This document shows positions 5,853 to 10,494 of a stretch of DNA of 10,494 bases, one piece after another (position 1 is the first letter of the stretch; each line of letters starts with the position of its first letter). The translations under genes were made by a program, and so were the position numbers. This stretch comes from a bacterium (GTDB lineage: Bacteria > Chloroflexota > Chloroflexia > Thermomicrobiales > UBA6265): the NCBI GenBank assembly GCA_029977305.1, contig JAPOLF010000059.1, forward strand, positions 1 through 10,494, read 5' to 3'. The notes under the pieces were generated by a model, which was not told the origin of the DNA, did not search any database, and saw only the letters and a list, made by a program, of their open reading frames with translations.

Positions 5853-6899
5853 ATGGTCGCGACCCCCGAGAGCGCCCCGGTCGCCATCATCAATCCCCGG
5901 ACCTCCGGAGCTGCCCAACCGGCCTTCGACGCCTACGGCCGCCAGATGTCTTACTTGCGCATCTCGCTCACCGATCGCTGCAACTTCCGCTGCGTCTACT
6001 GCATGCCCGCCCTCGGGATGAAGTTCCAACCTCGCGAGGAGCACCTCACCGACGACGAACTCCTCCGCGTGATCGGGCTCTTTGCCAAGATCGGCATCCG
6101 GAAACTCCGCCTGACCGGTGGGGAACCAACCATCCGGCCGCATCTGGTCGGGTTGATCCGCGCCATGAAGGAGTTCGATGGCATCGAGGAAGTCTCGATG
6201 ACCACCAACGCCCTCTTGCTCAGCCGCCTCGGCCCTGACCTCAAGGAGGCTGGCCTCGATCGCGTCAACATCAGCATCGACACCCTCGACCCCGATCGCT
6301 TCCGCGAGATGACCCGTGGCGGTCGCCTGGATCTCGTGTGGAAAGGGATTGAAACGGCCGACGCCGTCGGCCTGACGCCGATCAAACTCAACACGGTCGT
6401 CATGCGCGGGCAGAACGATCACGAAGTCGTTGATCTCGCCCGCCTCACCCTCGACCATCCGTGGTCCATGCGCTTCCTCGAGATCATGCCACTCGAGGGC
6501 GTCGGCGATGTCCACGACGAAGGCCTCGTCACCAGCGAGGAGACCAAATCTCGCCTCGAGTCGGTTTACGGCCCGCTCGAGCCCATCGAGACCGATCCCG
6601 CAGACCCGGCGCGCCTCTGGCGAATCGCTGGCGCTCCCGGCACGATCGGCTTCATCTCACCGGTCTCCGCACCGTTCTGCGCCGCCTGCAATCGCCTCCG
6701 CCTCACCGCCGATGGCAAGATCCGGCTCTGCCTCCTCCGCCCCGATGAAGGCGACCTGCGCGATCTGCTCCGTGCTGGTGCCGACGACGACACCCTCGAG
6801 GAGGCGATGCGTGCCGCCATCTGGCGCAAGCCATGGGGCCACAAACTCAGTGAGGGGAAGCGCGACACCATTCGCGGGATGAGTCAGATCGGCGGCTAG
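5853..6899 (+). CDS. moaA: GTP 3',8-cyclase MoaA (molybdenum cofactor synthesis)
   Basis: Radical SAM enzyme that, with MoaC, converts GTP to cyclic pyranopterin monophosphate, the first step of molybdopterin synthesis; cytosolic, 348 aa, normal family length. Seen: N-terminal radical SAM cluster C43-x3-C47-x2-C50 (in DRCNFRCVYC, preceded by YLRISLT), GGEP at 89-92, the VNISIDTLD strand near 138-146, the second [4Fe-4S] site C276-x2-C279-x13-C293 (FCAACNRLRLTADGKIRLCL), and a C-terminal GG pair (MSQIGG) that the family needs for activity. The ATG start has GGAG 8 nt upstream; an upstream TTG at 5802 would add 17 residues but lies in the operator-like palindrome. No other moa, mob or moe gene is in the window, so it stands alone. 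It is divergent from the HD gene and convergent, with a 3-nt gap, to the secreted-protein gene. Confidence 0.96.
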   Translation: MVATPESAPVAIINPRTSGAAQPAFDAYGRQMSYLRISLTDRCNFRCVYCMPALGMKFQPREEHLTDDELLRVIGLFAKIGIRKLRLTGGEPTIRPHLVGLIRAMKEFDGIEEVSMTTNALLLSRLGPDLKEAGLDRVNISIDTLDPDRFREMTRGGRLDLVWKGIETADAVGLTPIKLNTVVMRGQNDHEVVDLARLTLDHPWSMRFLEIMPLEGVGDVHDEGLVTSEETKSRLESVYGPLEPIETDPADPARLWRIAGAPGTIGFISPVSAPFCAACNRLRLTADGKIRLCLLRPDEGDLRDLLRAGADDDTLEEAMRAAIWRKPWGHKLSEGKRDTIRGMSQIGG

Positions 6900-6903
6900 C
6901 CGC
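6892..6903. other. Convergent junction: 12-bp palindrome spanning two stops
   Basis: GCGGCTAGCCGC is a perfect 12-bp palindrome. It contains the TAG of moaA (6897-6899), and its last base is the final base of the opposing gene's TAG (6903-6905 on the minus strand). The RNA could form only a 4-bp GC stem with a CUAG loop, without a U-tract, so it is at best a weak attenuating structure. The 3-nt gap leaves no separate terminator. Confidence 0.5.
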
Positions 6904-7868
6904 TACGGCTGCGCCTCGAGGCTCCGTGCTTCGGACTCGGTCAATCCACCGGTGATCTCACTCTCCGGGCTGCCGATCAGCAAAGTCGGCGTCGTGCCCG
7001 GGGTGTTCTTCCCCTCATCGATCACCAGGTACACATTCACCGCCACGGTCTCAGAAGGGCGCACCTCGAGGGTGTCCCCGGCGCCGATCACGTGCGTTTC
7101 GCCCTCGATGCTCGACTCGATGAAGATCGTCGGATTGAGGACATTGCCCGGGAGTTCACCATCAAGCTGGTACGCCCCCGCCGGCAACCCCGAGAACTCG
7201 AGCCGGCCCGCGGTCGTCCCGTCGATGCCGGTCACGCCCTCCATCGCCGTCGTCTCACCGGTGCCGATCCCCGAGATGCTGATCGGAATCCCGCTCGCGA
7301 CGGCATCACATGCTGTCTCCCAAGCCGTCACATCGCCGCCTGCATCCGTCCCGCTCGGACACCCGAAGACATTCACCTGGACTGTTCCGGTCGTCCCGGC
7401 GATGGCCGGCAGCAGCGCCAGTTCCACCGAGATGCCAAAGTCGTACATCCCCTCCTGCTCGGGGATGCTCGTGGAAACCAATTGCCCTTGATACCGGAGC
7501 GGCGTCATCTGCGTCCCGAAACCGGGCACCGCGACCACCCAATCACCGGCGGCCAACCCCTCGAACAGCACCGATTCCGCCCCGGGGTCCATGCATCGCG
7601 ATTGGAGGGGGGGAGCACTGAAATCGGTGGTCCCGGCGGGGAAGATCCCCATGCACACCTGCTCGTCCTCCACCAACCCGGAGTCCGGGAAGGAGACCGA
7701 TACCGAGAGGTTCTTGCTGCCGAAAAACTGGTCATTCTGCGCGGCCAGCGCACTTCCGGAGGAGAAGCGGCCGAGCATCAGCACAAACACGACAAAGCCG
7801 AGCATCAGCCGTCGGCCGATCCTCTTGCCCTGGAACGTTCCTCTGTCAGCCCTGGGGTGGGCGACCAT
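6903..7868 (-). CDS. Secreted protein of unknown function, two similar beta-rich modules
   Basis: I do not recognise this protein (321 aa). It begins with a basic stretch (KRIGRR, 15-20) and a hydrophobic segment at 21-33, with a plausible signal peptidase site after LAA (43), so export is likely. The rest is rich in Gly, Thr, Ser and acidic residues and predicted to be beta-sheet. Two segments look alike: about 54-120 and 162-260. Each starts with alternating V-x-V-x-F, carries a Cys pair (C72/C92 and C170/C187) and has F-x-G-L-x-A-G-x-(W/Y) (102-110 and 225-233), as in Ig-like or carboxypeptidase-regulatory/SpaA-like wall modules. The four Cys could make two disulfides outside the cell. The tail (288-321) is polar and Pro/Thr/Ser/Glu-rich with no sortase motif. 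ATG 7868 is preferred over an overlapping GTG at 7871; AGGGAG lies 4 nt upstream. A TATACT box lies upstream. Confidence 0.8.
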   Translation of the reverse strand: MVAHPRADRGTFQGKRIGRRLMLGFVVFVLMLGRFSSGSALAAQNDQFFGSKNLSVSVSFPDSGLVEDEQVCMGIFPAGTTDFSAPPLQSRCMDPGAESVLFEGLAAGDWVVAVPGFGTQMTPLRYQGQLVSTSIPEQEGMYDFGISVELALLPAIAGTTGTVQVNVFGCPSGTDAGGDVTAWETACDAVASGIPISISGIGTGETTAMEGVTGIDGTTAGRLEFSGLPAGAYQLDGELPGNVLNPTIFIESSIEGETHVIGAGDTLEVRPSETVAVNVYLVIDEGKNTPGTTPTLLIGSPESEITGGLTESEARSLEAQP

Positions 7869-7885
7869 CACGCTCCCTCGCCTCC

Positions 7886-7897
7886 GAACACGCGTTC
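7886..7897. promoter_or_regulatory. LexA-box-like inverted repeat GAAC-N4-GTTC
   Basis: GAACACGCGTTC, preceded by C, matches the core of the Gram-positive-type SOS box (CGAAC-N4-GTTC with R-N-R-Y in the middle). It lies between the TATACT box and the start codon of the secreted-protein gene, at roughly +7 to +18 of the predicted transcript, a position suited to repression. Eight defined bases can also arise by chance, and the encoded protein is not a typical SOS product. Confidence 0.35.
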
Positions 7898-7910
7898 AGG
7901 CTTCATTCGA

Positions 7911-7916
7911 AGTATA
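7911..7916 (-). promoter_or_regulatory. -10 box TATACT of the secreted-protein gene
   Basis: Read on the minus strand, TATACT matches 5 of 6 of the -10 consensus in otherwise GC-rich DNA and would start a transcript about 36 nt before the ATG at 7868. No good -35 sits at 17 nt; GGGACA at 7936-7941 is 19 nt away, so an activator or another sigma factor may be involved. Confidence 0.45.
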
Positions 7917-7922
7917 GACCGT

Positions 7923-7938
7923 ACATCCCCCCGGATGT
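7923..7938. repeat. Inverted repeat ACATCC-N4-GGATGT
   Basis: Perfect 6-bp arms (7923-7928 and 7933-7938) around CCCC, located where the -35 region of the secreted-protein promoter should be. It may be an activator or repressor site; the function is inferred from position only. Confidence 0.35.
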
Positions 7939-7987
7939 CCCGTTCAGACACCTAAACGTCCCGGTTCGCGTTCCGGTTTCTCCCGCT

Positions 7988-8015
7988 ATTCCGCAACTAT
8001 TGTCCGCAGCGGAAT
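7988..8015. repeat. Inverted repeat ATTCCGC-N14-GCGGAAT upstream of the dehydrogenase
   Basis: Perfect 7-bp arms at 7988-7994 and 8009-8015, centre to centre 21 nt or two helical turns, which suits a dimeric regulator. The spacer holds a TTGTCC that could be a -35 (8000-8005), with TATCCT at 8021-8026 as a poor -10 (15-nt spacing). It lies 47-74 nt upstream of the dehydrogenase TTG start. Confidence 0.4.
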
Positions 8016-8046
8016 CACGGTATCCTCGTCCTGCCAACACGTCTTC

Positions 8047-8054
8047 AGAAAGGA
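8047..8054 (+). promoter_or_regulatory. Shine-Dalgarno AGAAAGGA supporting a TTG start
   Basis: AGAAAGGA ends 7 nt before the TTG at 8062 and justifies this rare start codon for the dehydrogenase. No ATG or GTG occurs nearby in frame upstream of the conserved region. Confidence 0.65.
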
Positions 8055-8061
8055 TCGGCAG

Positions 8062-9045
8062 TTGTCCGCAAACCGCCAAACTGGTCCAATCAAGCGCCTC
8101 GCCGTCGCGCTGCCCATTCCCCATACGGACGCTGTTCGATTCGAGCGTGAACTCCCCGGCGTGGAGGTCGCCATCACCGACTGGCCGCCGCCCCCCGGAT
8201 TCTTCGCAGGGGCAGATGCCATCCTCGCTTGGGGCTTGGAGCCAGACCACCTCGCAGCATGCGACGCCCTCCGCTGGCTCCAGACAGGTGGGGCAGGGGT
8301 GGAGCACCTGCCGATGCAGTGGCTCCGCGACAGAGACATCGTGGTCACCAACGGAAGCGGCTTTCACGTCCCGAACATGGCCGAACACACCTTCGCGATG
8401 ATCCTCGCCTTCGCCCGATGCATCCCCGCCCTCATCCGTGCCCAAATCGACGGCGAGTGGCGTGAGCGCGAGCATCACCCCCACATCTTCGAAGTCGGCG
8501 GTCAGCGCATCCTCCTCGTCGGCACCGGCGACATCGGCCAGAGCATCGCCGTCCGTGCCAAGGCTTTCGATATGCACGTCGATGGCGTCCGCCGTCGCAA
8601 TGATCAGCCAGCCCTGCCTGCCTTCGATCGCATGTGGGCCATCGCAGATCTGCACGCGGCGCTCGCCGAGGCAGATCACGTCGTCAACAGCCTGCCGATG
8701 ACGGACGCCACCCGCAACCTGTTCGACGCCGCTGCCTTCGCCGCCATGAAGCCCGGTGCCCGCTTCTACAACCTCGGGCGCGGCGGCACCGTCGACACCG
8801 ACGCGCTCATTGCCGCTCTTCGCTCCGGCCATGTGGCCGCTGCCGGGTTGGACGTCACCGAACCCGAACCACTGCCCGCCGATTCCCCGCTCTGGGACAT
8901 GGAGCAGGTGATCATCACCGCCCACACCGCCGGCGCCACCCCGAATCTCTGGGGCCGTATCGTCGATCTTACCGTCGACAATGTGCGCCGCTGGAATGCT
9001 GGCGACCCGCTCCGCAATCAGGTTGACCTCACCCTCGGGTATTGA
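8062..9045 (+). CDS. D-isomer-specific 2-hydroxyacid dehydrogenase
   Basis: NAD(P)H-dependent reductase of 2-keto acids (glyoxylate/hydroxypyruvate-reductase-like or D-lactate/phosphoglycerate-dehydrogenase-like), cytosolic, 327 aa, typical length. Seen: substrate-loop GGAGVEHLP (76-84), the nucleotide-binding GTGDIG (154-159), and the catalytic triad Arg/Glu/His as R240 (NLGRGGTVD), E269 (DVTEPEPLP) and H288 (ITAHTAG). Three arginines (177-179) follow the second Rossmann strand where NAD-specific members usually keep an acidic residue nearer the end; this hints at NADPH but is not proof. The TTG start is supported by AGAAAGGA 7 nt upstream. It is divergent from the secreted-protein gene, with candidate regulatory repeats between them. 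The exact substrate cannot be told from sequence. Confidence 0.93.
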   Translation: MSANRQTGPIKRLAVALPIPHTDAVRFERELPGVEVAITDWPPPPGFFAGADAILAWGLEPDHLAACDALRWLQTGGAGVEHLPMQWLRDRDIVVTNGSGFHVPNMAEHTFAMILAFARCIPALIRAQIDGEWREREHHPHIFEVGGQRILLVGTGDIGQSIAVRAKAFDMHVDGVRRRNDQPALPAFDRMWAIADLHAALAEADHVVNSLPMTDATRNLFDAAAFAAMKPGARFYNLGRGGTVDTDALIAALRSGHVAAAGLDVTEPEPLPADSPLWDMEQVIITAHTAGATPNLWGRIVDLTVDNVRRWNAGDPLRNQVDLTLGY

Positions 9046-9124
9046 TCTGCATCTTGACGTCACCACATGAAGTTGGGACCATCATCGGACGGTCTGATTG
9101 GCGCATGGATCACGGCTTGGGGAC

Positions 9125-9454
9125 ATGGGCAGGCGCGAACTTCGTGGCATCACCTTCCACGCCGAAGAACGCATCGCCCAGCGCAATCTCTCGCTGGATG
9201 ACATCGCATACGTCTACGCCCATGGCACCCGCAGCCACAACGGCGGCGCCCTGCTCGTCCACCTCGGGAAGCGCGACATCCCGCCGGAAGACCGCCGCGA
9301 CCAACACCGCACCCGTCTTGAGGGCACCGTTCTTGTCCTCGATCAGCAGACCGGTGGCTATCTGCGCACCGCCTACCGCAATCGCTCCCGCGGCCTAAAG
9401 GACATCAAGCGCAAGACCAAATACGCCCGCCCGAAGCGCCAGCGCCCGGGTTAG
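9125..9454 (+). CDS. Small DUF4258-like protein
   Basis: Short basic protein, 109 aa. Its N-terminal half carries the DUF4258-type pattern H12-x3-R16-x3-R20 (FHAEERIAQR) followed by LSLDDI; the C-terminal half ends with a strand and a basic tail, TAYRNRSRGLKDIKRKTKY, common in this family. Members are small, uncharacterised, and some sit beside toxin-antitoxin or mobile genes; a nucleic-acid-related role is conceivable from the Arg/Lys tail but unproven. Start: ATG 9125 gives the usual short lead before the conserved His, though the ribosome site (GGGG) is too close; TTG 9098 (118 aa) is the alternative. No partner antitoxin gene adjoins. Its TAG overlaps the TAA of the convergent galactokinase gene. 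Confidence 0.7.
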   Translation: MGRRELRGITFHAEERIAQRNLSLDDIAYVYAHGTRSHNGGALLVHLGKRDIPPEDRRDQHRTRLEGTVLVLDQQTGGYLRTAYRNRSRGLKDIKRKTKYARPKRQRPG

Positions 9455-10494
9455 ATCTCTCGCAACGACGCCCCGGCGCTGAAGGTGCACGGTTGCACCA
9501 ACCCCGCCTTGCCCGCCATCCCATGTTCGCGGAAGTACCCGGCGTCCAGCGCCGCCTCAAGCGCCGGAACTTCGTCCTGTCGCACCAGGCAGATCGCCGC
9601 GCCACCCTCGCCACCGCCCATCATCCGTGCCCCGAGCACACCCGGCACCGCCCGCGCCTCCGCCACCAACTGCTCCACGCGCGGATGGCTGATGGCGTAG
9701 TCCACCGCGGATGATCGCCCGGACGCATCCATCAGCACCCCGAATGCCTCCCAGTCCCCGATCTGCATCGCGGCGTCGGCCCGATCAACCCGGTCACACT
9801 CCGTCACCACGTGGCGGATCCGCGCCACCAACCGGGGATCAACAGTCGGTGCGCCCTCGATCAGCGGAAGGTCCTGTGGGGAGATATCGGCGAGCACATC
9901 CAGTGGGCGTCCCAGCACCTGTTCCGCTGCTGCACGCGCCATTTCCGCCTCGCGCACCCGCGTCGGATAGGCCGAATCGCTCAGCGCTCTCGCCACCCCG
10001 GAGTCCATCACCGCGAACACCAGATCGCCGAGATCCGGATGCCGCTGCGCACTCTCCGTCGTCCGCCCGTCAAAGCGAATCCCCCCTCCATGCACGGACG
10101 CTGATTGATCCATCCGCCCACACGGCGTCCCGGCGCGGTGCTCCGCTTCCTGCGCTAGCAAGACGAGATCGCGCGGGAAGGGGCGTTCCTCGCTCAGCGT
10201 GAGCACGGATGCCACACACAGCGCCGCCGACGAGCTCACCCCGAACCCAAGCGGCACATTCCCGGCGATCGCCATCCGTGTCCCGGTCCGCAGTGTCAGG
10301 TCCGCACGCCCGAGAATCGCTGCCACCGCCCCCTGCACATAATCAGCAACGTCGTGCGTCGCCGAAGACGACCGCCAATCCCAGCTCTCGTCCGGAAGGA
10401 TCTGCCGCGATTCCTCCGCCGACACATCCGCGCCGATCACCCGCACCGTGGAAGACGATGCCTCCGCGTCGGCCAACACGACGATCCACCGATC
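9451..10494 (-). CDS. galK: Galactokinase, N-terminus cut by the window edge
   Basis: GHMP-family kinase that phosphorylates galactose at C1 with ATP (Leloir pathway), cytosolic. 347 residues are visible; the frame is open to the last base, and a GTG at 10479 is internal because DRWIV precedes it in frame. About 35-45 N-terminal residues, including the GRVNLIGEHTDY galactokinase signature, lie outside. Numbered from that internal GTG: ATP-binding motif NVPLGFGVSSSAAL (74-87), CGRMDQ (120-125) with the catalytic-base Asp at 124, DYAISHPRVEQLV in the C-terminal lobe, and the third GHMP motif GGGEGG. CGRMDQ separates it from mevalonate or homoserine kinases, though an N-acetylgalactosamine or other sugar kinase is possible. 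No galT, galE or galactose regulator is in the window. It is convergent with the DUF4258-like gene; the stops overlap. Confidence 0.85.
   Translation of the reverse strand, partial: DRWIVVLADAEASSSTVRVIGADVSAEESRQILPDESWDWRSSSATHDVADYVQGAVAAILGRADLTLRTGTRMAIAGNVPLGFGVSSSAALCVASVLTLSEERPFPRDLVLLAQEAEHRAGTPCGRMDQSASVHGGGIRFDGRTTESAQRHPDLGDLVFAVMDSGVARALSDSAYPTRVREAEMARAAAEQVLGRPLDVLADISPQDLPLIEGAPTVDPRLVARIRHVVTECDRVDRADAAMQIGDWEAFGVLMDASGRSSAVDYAISHPRVEQLVAEARAVPGVLGARMMGGGEGGAAICLVRQDEVPALEAALDAGYFREHGMAGKAGLVQPCTFSAGASLREI

Noticed and set aside
5655..6515. 286-aa minus-strand frame opposite moaA
   Set aside because: Overlaps the radical SAM cysteine motifs of moaA on the plus strand; its own composition is that of a shadow frame.
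7092..7955. 287-aa plus-strand frame opposite the secreted protein
   Set aside because: Arg/His/Pro-rich, no signal or domain, and it runs through the promoter region of the opposite gene.
9055..9062. TGACGTCA palindrome after the dehydrogenase gene
   Set aside because: An 8-bp palindrome alone is expected by chance; the adjacent TTGACG has no good -10 partner (GACCAT).
7903..9066. 387-aa minus-strand frame opposite the dehydrogenase
   Set aside because: Longer than the real gene, but the plus frame has the Rossmann motif and the Arg/Glu/His triad; the minus frame has no recognisable domain.
1..10494. CRISPR arrays, tRNA/rRNA genes, transposases or a defence island
   Set aside because: Reading both strands shows no regularly spaced repeats, no cloverleaf or rRNA-like stretch and no transposase or nuclease-defence domain.

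Overview
The window is a gene-dense, high-GC (about two thirds G+C by eye) bacterial segment. The mix suggests a monoderm Chloroflexota of the Thermomicrobia/Sphaerobacter type, but that is an inference from overall resemblance and no marker gene here proves it. The mix is a Tat-exported NagZ-like enzyme, several MFS carriers, a lone MoaA, frequent GTG/TTG starts and secreted proteins with unusual modules. The first ~150 bases are much more AT-rich than the rest and may be a contig end or a foreign junction. The window end cuts a gene.

Layout, left to right. (1) A plus-strand operon: two tandem paralogous MFS carriers (43-1314 and 1327-2610), then a Tat-type secreted glycoside hydrolase family 3 beta-N-acetylhexosaminidase (2607-3686) whose start overlaps the preceding stop. 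(2) A minus-strand pair: an HD-domain phosphohydrolase (5662-5063) followed by a third, unrelated MFS carrier of the monocarboxylate/OFA type (4976-3687). (3) moaA (5853-6899, plus), transcribed divergently from the HD gene. The region between them holds back-to-back promoters and a perfect 21-bp palindrome placed at the predicted moaA transcription start. (4) A secreted protein of unknown function on the minus strand (7868-6903). (5) Divergent from it, a D-2-hydroxyacid dehydrogenase (8062-9045), then a small DUF4258-like protein (9125-9454). (6) The C-terminal ~90% of a galactokinase on the minus strand (10494-9451), cut by the window edge.

How the parts may work together: the first operon reads as secreted release of amino sugars (from peptidoglycan or chitin-type oligomers) coupled to uptake of the products. 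That is inferred from operon structure and not shown by any substrate motif. The other genes are housekeeping-type enzymes without an obvious common pathway. All three convergent gene pairs meet with essentially no spacer: abutting stops, a 3-nt gap, and overlapping stops.

I found no defence system, CRISPR array, transposase, tRNA or rRNA. The best candidates for something undescribed are the palindrome/divergent promoter region at 5716-5810, the two-module secreted protein with its LexA-box-like site, and the odd AT-rich start of the first carrier gene.
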